Of a stretch of DNA of 64,000 nt, positions 24,320 through 32,119 are shown piece by piece. The DNA is from UBA4582 sp038106185 (GTDB lineage Bacteria > Pseudomonadota > Gammaproteobacteria > Pseudomonadales > Azotimanducaceae), in contig JAYODE010000001.1 of the NCBI GenBank assembly GCA_038106185.1, positions 1 through 64,000 on the forward strand. Reading direction: 5' to 3'. Each line of letters starts with the position of its first letter. Position 1 is the first letter of the stretch. A program made the translations under genes and the position numbers. The notes under the pieces were generated by a model, which ran no database searches, was not told the origin of the DNA, and saw nothing but the letters and a program-made list of their open reading frames with translations.

Positions 24320-25102
24320 ATGAAACTCAAAGACAAAATAGCTATCGTCACTGGCGCCGGCAGTGGTATTGGGCGCGCCATGGCCAAGCGATTTATCCAA
24401 GAGGGCGCGCGCCAGGTCGTTATCGCCGATTTGCATGCAGAAAGCCTCACGACGCTCGCAGCTGAAATCGGTGCCAGAGCCATCAAGACCGATGTTGCCA
24501 ATGAACAGGAAGTGATTCATCTGATACGCACCGTAGAACAAGACTATGGCCAGATTGACCTGCTCTGCAACAATGCCGGCATTGGCGTCGGCGGCGGACC
24601 AGAAACCCCAAACGAGGACTGGCAGCGGATCTGGGAAATCAACGTGATGGCACACATTTATGCGACTCGCGCAGCCCTGCCCGACATGCTCAAACGCGGA
24701 CAAGGCTATATTCTCAACACGGCATCCGCCGCGGGTCTGTTGACCCAGATCGGTTCTGCGCCCTATGCAGTGACAAAACACGCAGCCGTCGCGTACGCTG
24801 AATGGCTGGCGGTGACCTACGGCGCGCGTGGTATTAAGGTCTCGGCGCTTTGCCCGCAAGCCGTCAGGACAGCCATGACAGCCAATACCGAGGGTGGTGG
24901 TGTTGCCGGCGTAGACGGCATGATGGAACCCGAGGAGCTCTGTGACACAGTCATTGAAACACTGGAAGCGGAGACCTTCCTGGTTCTGCCACATAAGGAG
25001 GTATTGACCTACATGCAGCGCAAGGCGAATGATTATGACCGTTGGATCAGGGGCATGATGCGCTTGCAGGCCGCCTATGGGGTTGATGCCTTTCCTGATT
25101 GA
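24320..25102 (+). CDS. short-chain dehydrogenase/reductase
   Basis: 260-residue classical SDR: cofactor motif TGAGSGIG (11-18), NNAGIG, the active-site Ser in NTASAAG and the Tyr-Lys pair in YAVTKHA. An acidic residue at the end of the second strand (VIADLH) suggests preference for NAD(H). Substrate is unknown. The last codons overlap the -35 region of the metA promoter. The 133 bp upstream hold nothing recognisable. Confidence 0.85.
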   Translation: MKLKDKIAIVTGAGSGIGRAMAKRFIQEGARQVVIADLHAESLTTLAAEIGARAIKTDVANEQEVIHLIRTVEQDYGQIDLLCNNAGIGVGGGPETPNEDWQRIWEINVMAHIYATRAALPDMLKRGQGYILNTASAAGLLTQIGSAPYAVTKHAAVAYAEWLAVTYGARGIKVSALCPQAVRTAMTANTEGGGVAGVDGMMEPEELCDTVIETLEAETFLVLPHKEVLTYMQRKANDYDRWIRGMMRLQAAYGVDAFPD

Positions 25103-25126
25103 TATCTATCGACAAGGGCCTATAAT
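25099..25126 (+). promoter_or_regulatory. sigma70-type promoter of metA
   Basis: TTGATA (25099-25104), 16-bp spacer, TATAAT (25121-25126). The -10 box is perfect and the -35 has four of six consensus bases. Transcription would begin near 25133, just before the riboswitch aptamer, so the whole leader reads as a self-contained regulatory unit. Confidence 0.8.
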
Positions 25127-25140
25127 AGTCTTTCAACAAT

Positions 25141-25193
25141 ATCAGCGCCGATTTGAGTTCAGCTTGCGGGCGCTTTAAAAATACTGCTAAAGA
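25141..25193 (+). ncRNA. SAM-II-like riboswitch aptamer upstream of metA
   Basis: Compact pseudoknot aptamer of the SAM-II class that binds S-adenosylmethionine and represses methionine genes. The perfect 6-bp stem AGCGCC (25144-25149) / GGCGCT (25169-25174) encloses a loop starting GATTTGA and ending TTGC. The stem is followed by an A-rich stretch and the conserved GCTAAAG (25186-25192). These are the invariant landmarks of SAM-II (GAUUU, UUGC, stem, A-rich run, GCUAAA) in the right order and spacing. metA is a standard SAM-II target. The assignment is from memory of the consensus; SAM-V, which shares this core, is the alternative. Confidence 0.82.
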
Positions 25194-25198
25194 GTATC

Positions 25199-25237
25199 AA
25201 ACCTGCTTTAGCGACAATGCTGAGCAGGTTTTTTTTT
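25199..25237 (+). terminator. intrinsic terminator in the metA leader, overlapping an antiterminator
   Basis: AACCTGCTTTAGC (25199-25211/12) pairs with GCTGAGCAGGTT (25219-25230) around GACAAT, followed by an uninterrupted T run to 25237. The 5' arm contains CTTTAGC (25206-25212), the exact complement of the aptamer strand GCTAAAG (25186-25192). Pairing those two would form an antiterminator and prevent the terminator. The metA ribosome site AAGGA (25238-25242) comes directly after the T run. Confidence 0.85.
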
Positions 25238-25252
25238 AAAGGACGACTAATC

Positions 25253-26203
25253 ATGCCATTGAGGATTCCGGACAATTTACCCGCTTCTCAAGTGCTCCAG
25301 CAGGAAAATATTTTCTGCATTTCTGACGCTCAAGCCAAACATCAGGACATCAGACCGCAGAAAATTTTGCTGCTGAATCTGATGCCGAAAAAGATAGAAA
25401 CTGAAATTCACTTGATGCGGATGCTATCGAATACGCCACTGCAGGTGGAAGTTGACCTGATGCGAATCAGCGATCGCCCCTCAAAAAATACTCCGATCGC
25501 GCATATGGAGGCCTTTTATAAAGACTTTAGCCAAATTCGTGCTAATAAATATGACGGCATGATCATCACAGGCGCACCGTTGGGACAGGTACCTTTTGAG
25601 GAAGTCTACTTTTGGCGCGAGATGACCGAGATTATGGACTGGACTCTGACTAACGTCACCTCAGTCATGTATCTTTGCTGGGGCGTGCAGGCCGCCATGT
25701 ATCACCTTCATGGTATTCAAAAGCTGGTCTTGCCGAAGAAGATATCGGGTGTTTACCCCCACCACCTCGTCAAACCCCATTCGCCCATCGTTCGTGGCTT
25801 CGACGATACCTTTGATGCCCCCCACTCTCGCTACGCAGAAGTCCCTGTCAGTGACATTGATCGGGTGCCGGAACTTGAGATCATCGCCGCCTCAGAAATT
25901 GCAGGTGCTTATATCATTGCCAGTCGAGATGGTCGGCAATTGTTTGTTACCGGCCATTCTGAGTATGAACCCCTGTGTTTAAAGGACGAATATGAACGCG
26001 ACTTGGCTGCGGGACAGGCACCCGCCATACCTGAACACTACTTCCCCAACGACGACCCCAGTCTGCCACCCATCGTTAATTGGAAGAGTCACGGCAGCCT
26101 GCTGTTTTCTAACTGGCTCAACTATTATGTCTACCAGCTGACGCCCTTTGATATGGACAGCATCGGCGAGCAGTTTGGCGAAACCAAGATGACGCTCGCC
26201 TGA
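25253..26203 (+). CDS. metA: homoserine O-acyltransferase MetA
   Basis: Acylates homoserine (succinyl-CoA or acetyl-CoA donor) as the first committed step of methionine synthesis. The 316-residue protein has the MetA catalytic Cys142 in VMYLCWGVQAAM and the His235/Glu237 pair in FVTGHSEYEP. The N-terminus MPLRIPDNLPA is typical. The frame is open from 25217, but AAGGA is placed for the ATG at 25253. Donor specificity cannot be read safely. Expression is predicted to be switched off by SAM through the leader described at 25141-25237. Confidence 0.95.
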   Translation: MPLRIPDNLPASQVLQQENIFCISDAQAKHQDIRPQKILLLNLMPKKIETEIHLMRMLSNTPLQVEVDLMRISDRPSKNTPIAHMEAFYKDFSQIRANKYDGMIITGAPLGQVPFEEVYFWREMTEIMDWTLTNVTSVMYLCWGVQAAMYHLHGIQKLVLPKKISGVYPHHLVKPHSPIVRGFDDTFDAPHSRYAEVPVSDIDRVPELEIIAASEIAGAYIIASRDGRQLFVTGHSEYEPLCLKDEYERDLAAGQAPAIPEHYFPNDDPSLPPIVNWKSHGSLLFSNWLNYYVYQLTPFDMDSIGEQFGETKMTLA

Positions 26204-26221
26204 AGCGCGCAGGCTGCGACC

Positions 26222-26438
26222 CAGAACTCAGAACTCAGAACTCAGAACTCAGAACTCAGAACTCAGAACTCAGAACTCAGAACNNNNNNNNNNNNNNNNN
26301 NNNNNNNNNNNNNNNNNNNNNNNNNNNNNNNNNNNNNNNNNNNNNNNNNNNNNNNNNNNNNNNNNNNNNNNNNNNNNNNNNNNTCAGAACTCAGAACTCA
26401 GAACTCAGAACTCAGAACTCAGAACTCAGAACTCAGAA
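26222..26438. repeat. 7-bp tandem repeat (TCAGAAC)n broken by an assembly gap
   Basis: About nine units of TCAGAAC fill 26222-26283, and a further seven plus a partial unit fill 26384-26438, with the N run between. The array starts 18 bp after the metA stop and ends 4 bp before the stop of the convergent SDR gene, so it fills nearly the whole intergenic region. Real copy number is unknown. Confidence 0.95.
26284..26383. other. assembly gap, 100 N
   Basis: Exactly 100 N within the 7-bp tandem repeat. The break is explained by the repeat being longer than the assembler could span. Confidence 0.98.
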
Positions 26439-26442
26439 ATTG

Positions 26443-27264
26443 TTAGCTCACCAGTTCTGCGGGCACTAGCCCATACTCTGCCAGCATGTCTGCGGCGTAG
26501 GTGATCTTACCCGTCATTTCCTGTGGATCCCCATGAACCAGTCGCAAACACGCCTCTGCCATATGTTCCACAGGTGTGATCCGGTCTTCTGGCGTTTCGT
26601 CAGTCACCAACTTGTGATGCAGAACGCCAGGCGTCGCAACCAAGCCTGGAGAAATCACATTGACGCCGATATTGTTCGAATAAACCTCGGATGCAAGGCC
26701 AGTCGTAAAACGTTCCAGGGCGGCTTTACACATACCGTAGACGGTGCTTCCTCGACCAACTATCGTTTTATCAGGGTGCAAGGCAGCATGAGAAGAAATA
26801 TTAAGAATCCAGCCTGATTTGCGTGCTCGCATACCAGGCAGGATCAGCTGGGCTAGATGAAACGGCGCATAGACCTGTACTTCCAGCATCAAATCAAAGT
26901 GCTTTTTTCTGAATTGTTCCACGGGCGTAAAGTAGGTCACTGCAGCATTATTAACCATAATGTCCACTGGCCCGAAAATGGCTTCGGTTTCACGGATCAG
27001 ATTCAAGCGGTGTTCTTCCAGCGACAAGTCACACCGAATCGCATGGGCTTGCCCACCCGCCGCTCGAATGCGTCGAACAACGGAGTTGATACTGCCAGGC
27101 AACACATGCTCTCCCTCTTCCACGGTTCGCGCAGAAACTACAACCTTTGCGCCTTCCATAGCATAACGCACGGCTACCGCTTCACCTATGCCACGACTGG
27201 CACCCGTCACAATGGCCACCCGACCAGCCAGCAATCCCTGGCTATTCACTTTCGCCTGCGTCAT
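26443..27264 (-). CDS. short-chain dehydrogenase/reductase
   Basis: 273-residue classical SDR with TGASRGIG, NNAAVTYF, the active-site Ser in NISSHAALH and the Tyr-Lys pair in YGMCKAALERF. The sequence around VGRGSTVYGM and the C-terminal KITYAADMLAEYGL differ from fatty-acid reductases, and the substrate is unknown. The ATG at 27264 has AAGGAGAGG upstream; the open frame to 27321 is not needed. Its stop lies 4 bp from the 7-bp repeat array. Confidence 0.83.
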   Translation of the reverse strand: MTQAKVNSQGLLAGRVAIVTGASRGIGEAVAVRYAMEGAKVVVSARTVEEGEHVLPGSINSVVRRIRAAGGQAHAIRCDLSLEEHRLNLIRETEAIFGPVDIMVNNAAVTYFTPVEQFRKKHFDLMLEVQVYAPFHLAQLILPGMRARKSGWILNISSHAALHPDKTIVGRGSTVYGMCKAALERFTTGLASEVYSNNIGVNVISPGLVATPGVLHHKLVTDETPEDRITPVEHMAEACLRLVHGDPQEMTGKITYAADMLAEYGLVPAELVS

Positions 27265-27603
27265 TTTTTGCCTCTCCTTGATCAGCATGTCTAGAAGACT
27301 TGTTCTTGTCCAAGAATTCACTGAATCCGACTATAAACTAAGGAACCTGCTTGGCGCAAAACCCATGACCGTCAAGCGACAGCATTGGCTTACGCCGCCT
27401 GCCGTCAATCACCATTGGTCGTTATCGAATCAAGGCCTGATAGTAATGGCTTCGGCGAGGGATACTCCGGAAAAGTCGGAGAAAGTCCGAGATAGGTCTC
27501 TGTAACGTCGGCTCGATCATGCCGTCACCAGCCTTTGGGGTCCTGTCCTGTTCGAGCGCCCTGAGGCCAAGCCGGGTCACACCCTATTGCAGACTGAGGA
27601 CTC
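27265..27603. other. intergenic region upstream of the HlyD-type gene
   Basis: 339 bp between a divergent SDR and the exporter operon. I looked for a small peptide gene with a double-glycine leader on both strands and found none. The only short frame (27364-27507, 46 codons, RQHWLTPPAVNHHWS) has no leader-like features. GTCGGAGAAAGTCCGAGA (27473-27490) is a small inverted or direct repeat of unclear meaning. Confidence 0.6.
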
Positions 27604-28878
27604 ATGCCAATGCTCTCCAACAAATTAACCTCGACTGAGCCACTGTTTAGCACTCGAGCCCTGCTGTATCGCCGACAGCAAAACTTAGGTCAGAGTCGTT
27701 TGATTGGCCCGCCACACCTTGCGCCATTGGTCACTTTGCTGATGGCTATCGTGATCACGGGTCTGCTATTTCTTATCAGTAACGATTATGCGCGAAAAGC
27801 GACAGTACCTGGCTTTCTCGAATACAGTGTTACCACTAAACGGTTATATCCCGAGCGCTCTGGAAAACTAGAACGTCTGGATGTTCAGGTCGGCGATCAG
27901 GTCCGGGCTGGCCAAACACTGGCTGTCCTGAGCTCTCACCTGCCCTTGCAACAGGAATATGGGAGAGATGCTCTGGCTGACTTCGAACGCTTGATCGCTC
28001 AGCAGTATCAGGCCAAAGAAGACATCACGGCTAACCATCAATTGGTGTTAACCAAGATGCAGGCGCAGATCCAGGGCCTGACAGAGGCCAGTATCCTGCA
28101 GCGCGAAATGCTCAGTATTCAGGCGCTCAAAGAGGCCCAGGCTGGCCAGATTCATGAGGCTTCACTGGCGCTGCTTGAAGCTGGCCAGATCTCATCCTTA
28201 ATTTTTGGCGAACGGCAACAGCGCTGGTATTCGTCTCGTCAAGCGACCGCCGAAATCCGTGGGATATTGGCGAACCTGCAGGCCCAGAAAATCCAGTTGG
28301 AGATCGCAGTTACTCATGAAGCGGTAACTCAACGGGTAGACTTGTTGCCCATCAATACCGAAATTGCACGTCTGGAACAACGTCGAAACAGTTACCTGCG
28401 AGAAACTCGTCAGGAACTCATCGCCCCCCTTTCCGGCCGTATTGCAACTCTGCTGCACGAACCCGGCGAACATGTCTCCATTGATATGCCGATTCTGACC
28501 CTCGAGCCCAGCACCGGAGTTCTGCAAGCCAAATTGATGATCGCCAGTCAGGCCATTGGTTTTGTCCGACCAGGACAACCGGTGAACTTGCTGTACGACG
28601 CTTTTCCTCATCAGCAGTACGGAAGCTATTCGGGGCGGGTACTCGATGTCTCGCGTCACCCTTTGACCGCCCGCGATCGAGCCAGCTTGCCAGTCGGAGC
28701 ACCACCGGTCTTTCTCGCGACTATCAGTCTTGCCGAGAGCCAGATAAATGCCTATGGCAAAGTCTTGTTGTTACGAGAAGGCATGACGCTTAAAGCTGAC
28801 ATTTTACTAGAGTCGCGCAGCTTAATGGACTGGCTACTTGAACCTCTGCTGGTTATGCGCGGGCGAGGAAGTCCTTGA
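27604..28878 (+). CDS. HlyD-family periplasmic adaptor (CvaA-like) of a peptide exporter
   Basis: 424-residue membrane fusion protein. A single membrane helix lies at about 40-60 (LAPLVTLLMAIVITGLLFLIS), followed by a lipoyl-like half (SGKLERLDVQVGDQVRAGQTLAVL), a long coiled-coil hairpin (about 115-280) and the returning half (IAPLSGRIATLLHEPGEHV). This matches adaptors that link type I ABC exporters to a TolC-type outer-membrane channel. Its stop overlaps the ABC exporter start (TGATG). No outer-membrane factor gene is nearby. Confidence 0.9.
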   Translation: MPMLSNKLTSTEPLFSTRALLYRRQQNLGQSRLIGPPHLAPLVTLLMAIVITGLLFLISNDYARKATVPGFLEYSVTTKRLYPERSGKLERLDVQVGDQVRAGQTLAVLSSHLPLQQEYGRDALADFERLIAQQYQAKEDITANHQLVLTKMQAQIQGLTEASILQREMLSIQALKEAQAGQIHEASLALLEAGQISSLIFGERQQRWYSSRQATAEIRGILANLQAQKIQLEIAVTHEAVTQRVDLLPINTEIARLEQRRNSYLRETRQELIAPLSGRIATLLHEPGEHVSIDMPILTLEPSTGVLQAKLMIASQAIGFVRPGQPVNLLYDAFPHQQYGSYSGRVLDVSRHPLTARDRASLPVGAPPVFLATISLAESQINAYGKVLLLREGMTLKADILLESRSLMDWLLEPLLVMRGRGSP

Positions 28879-30986
28879 TGCAACAGCTAAGGAGGCTGAA
28901 TCTCGGGGGCAAACGGCGACTGCCGATCATACTCCAGGCAGAGCATTCAGAGTGCGGCCTTGCCTGCATCGCTATGGTTGCAGCCTACCATGGTCAGCAG
29001 GAAAGCCTGTTGAGCTTGAGACGACAATTCGGCAACAGCCAGCAAGGGGCTAACCTGCAGCAACTCATGTCGCTTGCCAGCAGGTTTAGTCTGACCACTC
29101 GAGCCTTGCGCTGCGAGATCGATGAACTCTGCAAGCTTGAGTTGCCCGTCATCATTCACTGGGACTTTAATCATTTCGTGGTCGTCGCCAGCGCCACACG
29201 CCACAGTATCAGCATTCACGACCCAGCCTCTGGTCAAAGAAACTATCGACTGAGCGAAGCCGCTGATCACTTTACGGGTATTGCCTTAGAGCTTACGCCT
29301 GACCTCGAATTTGAGCCGAGTGACAATCGAGCTAGACTTTCCTTAAAACAGTACCTGGGCGACTTGCCCGGATTGCTGCCCATCTTGGCTCAGATCCTGT
29401 TTTTATCGACAATTCTCCAATTGATCGCGCTCGTTAGTCCCTTTTACATGCAACTGGTGGTTGACGATGTTTTGGTCAAGCAGGATATCGACCTGCTCAC
29501 GCTGCTCGCTGGTGGATTTCTGATCGTGACTTGTATTTCAATCATCACCCAGGCGATTCGAGGCTGGGCCAATATCTATTTAACTAACCAGCTGTCTTTC
29601 AAGTTTGGCAGCCGCTTGTTTCATCGACTGATGAGTCTCAAAGCTGACTATTTTATGCGTCGGCACTTAGGTGACCTGGTCTCAAGGTTTACCTCACTGC
29701 GACCCATTCAGGAGTTTCTTGCCAGTAGCGCCATTACGGTCGTGTTAGATGGTGTCATGGCGGCGACAACACTGACCATGATCGTGATCTATTCGCCTTT
29801 GCTCGCGGGTGTAGTGGTACTGGCACTGGTGCTGTATATAGCGGTACAGATGGCATTCTACCTGCCGACCAAGCATAGATCTCAGGAACAGATCATCGCC
29901 AACGCCAAGCTCGACTCAAATTTCATGGAGTCTATTCGCTCCATCAATGCCATCAAGCGCTTTACGGCCGAACAACAACGGGAGAGCGAATGGCAAAACC
30001 GGTTCAACGATGCCATCAACGCCAACATCAGGCTTGACCGGCTCGCTCTGGCAAGGGATCTGTTCAACAGCAGCATTTCCGGCGTTTCGCAGATACTGGT
30101 GATTTTTCTTGGCGCTAAGCAGGTCATCAGTGGCCAGATGAGTATCGGCATGCTGTACGCCTTTATGGCCTATCGAAGTCACCTGATCAGTGCAGCAAAT
30201 TCGCTGATTCAGCAGTTGTTTCAGTACCTGATGCTCTCACTCCACTTGGAACGTCTGAGCGACATCCAGCTGGCAGAAACAGACAGTCAAACGTCGCAGG
30301 GACCCACGAGGGCATTAAAAGGTCAAATTCGACTTGAGGGCGTCAGCTTTCGCCACAGTGAGGACCAATCCTGGATTCTGCAGAACATAGATCTGGAGAT
30401 TCAACCGGGTGATCGATTATGCATTCTCGGACCCTCTGGTTGCGGAAAATCCACTTTGCTCAATCTCATGCAGAACCTTTTGCCGGTCAGCAAGGGCGCA
30501 ATTTATCTGGACGGACTACCCATTTCGGGCACAGGCAACAGTGCACTGCGGGAACACAGTGCCAGCGTCGTGCAAGGTGAAGCGCTATTATCCGGCAGTA
30601 TCATGACGAATATCGCGTTCAGCAGTCAGATTATCGATGCTAAGCGAATTGAGTCTGCGTCCAGACTCGCCATGATTCACGAGGATATCATGGCCTTGGC
30701 GATGGGTTACGAAACTGTTATTGGCGACATGGGGACTATGCTATCTGCCGGCCAACAGAGTCGAATCCTGATTGCTCGGGCTCTGTACCATCAACCGAAG
30801 ATTCTATTTCTTGACGAGTGTACGGCGCACCTGGATGCAACCACTGAGGTAAAGGTGATGCAGAACATCAGAGATCTGGCAATTACCTGCGTGTTCGTCA
30901 CCCACAATCCGGATTTGGCCCGAGAAGCGACCGCCGTTCTGCGACTGGCGCCGGGTGGCTATCAATTGTCGATGACCAAACCCTAG
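28878..30986 (+). CDS. peptidase-containing ABC transporter (C39, bacteriocin/colicin V type)
   Basis: 702-residue exporter that cleaves double-glycine leader peptides and exports the product. Domain order: C39 cysteine peptidase (catalytic Cys26 in SECGLACIAM, His99 in DFNHFVVV, Asp115 in IHDPASG), a six-helix transmembrane domain (about 160-440) and an ATPase domain with Walker A GPSGCGKST (about 518-526), signature LSAGQQSR and Walker B ILFLDE followed by CTAHLD. All peptidase residues are present, so leader processing should work. The signature has A for the second G. Paired with the HlyD-type gene; no substrate peptide was found nearby. Confidence 0.93.
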   Translation: MQQLRRLNLGGKRRLPIILQAEHSECGLACIAMVAAYHGQQESLLSLRRQFGNSQQGANLQQLMSLASRFSLTTRALRCEIDELCKLELPVIIHWDFNHFVVVASATRHSISIHDPASGQRNYRLSEAADHFTGIALELTPDLEFEPSDNRARLSLKQYLGDLPGLLPILAQILFLSTILQLIALVSPFYMQLVVDDVLVKQDIDLLTLLAGGFLIVTCISIITQAIRGWANIYLTNQLSFKFGSRLFHRLMSLKADYFMRRHLGDLVSRFTSLRPIQEFLASSAITVVLDGVMAATTLTMIVIYSPLLAGVVVLALVLYIAVQMAFYLPTKHRSQEQIIANAKLDSNFMESIRSINAIKRFTAEQQRESEWQNRFNDAINANIRLDRLALARDLFNSSISGVSQILVIFLGAKQVISGQMSIGMLYAFMAYRSHLISAANSLIQQLFQYLMLSLHLERLSDIQLAETDSQTSQGPTRALKGQIRLEGVSFRHSEDQSWILQNIDLEIQPGDRLCILGPSGCGKSTLLNLMQNLLPVSKGAIYLDGLPISGTGNSALREHSASVVQGEALLSGSIMTNIAFSSQIIDAKRIESASRLAMIHEDIMALAMGYETVIGDMGTMLSAGQQSRILIARALYHQPKILFLDECTAHLDATTEVKVMQNIRDLAITCVFVTHNPDLAREATAVLRLAPGGYQLSMTKP

Positions 30987-31076
30987 CCAATGCTCTTTCG
31001 ATCAAGACGCGATCGTTTCTCTGCGTCAAAGGCCTGAAAGGTTCTGAAGAGACACTTTGCCTTCATTCTTTTAATC

Positions 31077-31116
31077 AAACTTTTAATAAAAAGATGAAAC
31101 TTTTAATAAAAAGATG
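31077..31116. repeat. 20-bp tandem duplication
   Basis: AAACTTTTAATAAAAAGATG occurs twice without interruption (31077-31096, 31097-31116), in the 254-bp AT-rich space between the ABC exporter and the nuclease gene. Nothing else is recognised in that space. Confidence 0.92.
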
Positions 31117-31240
31117 AATAGCCAATTGAGATACTATTGCCCTGCTAAAGAGATGCAATTCAAAATGGTTTTGCCCGACAGACTATGGGTTACGCAGATG
31201 CGCGCGTCGGGAGAAGAACAGAATCACTGGAGTCGTGACA

Positions 31241-32101
31241 ATGAAAGGCATAGGGCTGATTGGCTTGTTATTGGCGTTGAATTCCGGCTTGGTATTTGCC
31301 TGGGGACAACCAGGACACCAACTGATCTGTCATGTCGCCGAGCAGCAGTTAGATACGAGCACGCGTGAATGGCTGACGAAAACCCTGGCGCTCGGCGAAT
31401 ATCTTGATGGCAACAGCAGTGACAATTTCGCGGAAGCCTGCCTTTGGGCAGACGCCGCCAAGTACAGCTCCCATAAAGATAGCTATGAATTACACTTTAT
31501 CAACCTGCCGGCGGGCGCTAAAGAGATTAACTTGAAGCGAGACTGCCCCGCGATGGACTGCTTGCCGATCGGCATCCGTCGCAGCCTTGTGTATCTTATA
31601 CAGGAAAGTCACGGCCAACGTGAAGATGCTCGAAAAGCTGCAGCGTTGCGCTACCTTGGACACCTGATCGGCGATCTTCACCAGCCGTTACATGTCAGCC
31701 ATGGAGAAGACAGAGGCGGCAATAACCTTCAGATCCGCGGCTTTACCGAGACCACCAATCTGCATCGCATCTGGGACGTCCTGCTGGTCAATGAGGCAGG
31801 ACTTTCCTACTCGGGCAGCGTCAACAGGCTGCAACGGATCGGGTCACTGAGCGACTCTATTCAGACTTTGGACTGGCTCAACAACTCCTATCAATTAGCC
31901 CGTAAAACTGCCTATCAACACGCCAATGGCGAGTTCATCGTCAGTGGCGATTTTCTTGAGCCTGAATACATTCAACGGGCACTACCTTTGGTCGAACAAC
32001 AACTGGCACAGGCCGCACGGCACCTGGCGAACCTGCTGAATCAAGTGGCGAGCGGCCATCTGACGGTAAATAACCTCGACGAGCGGGTTTTCAAACCCTG
32101 A
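31241..32101 (+). CDS. secreted S1/P1 nuclease
   Basis: Zinc-dependent endonuclease that degrades single-stranded DNA and RNA to 5'-mononucleotides. The 286-residue precursor has a 20-residue signal peptide ending VFA, so the mature protein starts with Trp (WGQPGHQ), whose amino group is a zinc ligand in this family. The zinc-binding helices appear as AEACLWADAAK, YLGHLIGDLHQPLHV and GNNLQIRGF, with ATNLH-type TTNLHRIWD. GGAG lies 8 nt before the ATG at 31241, preferred to the GTG at 31235. It faces the transporter gene at 32120 across 18 bp. Confidence 0.92.
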   Translation: MKGIGLIGLLLALNSGLVFAWGQPGHQLICHVAEQQLDTSTREWLTKTLALGEYLDGNSSDNFAEACLWADAAKYSSHKDSYELHFINLPAGAKEINLKRDCPAMDCLPIGIRRSLVYLIQESHGQREDARKAAALRYLGHLIGDLHQPLHVSHGEDRGGNNLQIRGFTETTNLHRIWDVLLVNEAGLSYSGSVNRLQRIGSLSDSIQTLDWLNNSYQLARKTAYQHANGEFIVSGDFLEPEYIQRALPLVEQQLAQAARHLANLLNQVASGHLTVNNLDERVFKP

Positions 32102-32119
32102 ATATCTCGAATCAAGCGC

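Noticed and set aside
24203..24994. 263-codon open frame on the minus strand
   Set aside because: Entirely antisense to the well-supported SDR at 24320-25102; its translation has no domain and is Cys/His rich as expected of a shadow frame.
27364..27507. 46-codon frame upstream of the peptide exporter, considered as a bacteriocin precursor
   Set aside because: No double-glycine leader, no ribosome site, unusual codons; insufficient support.
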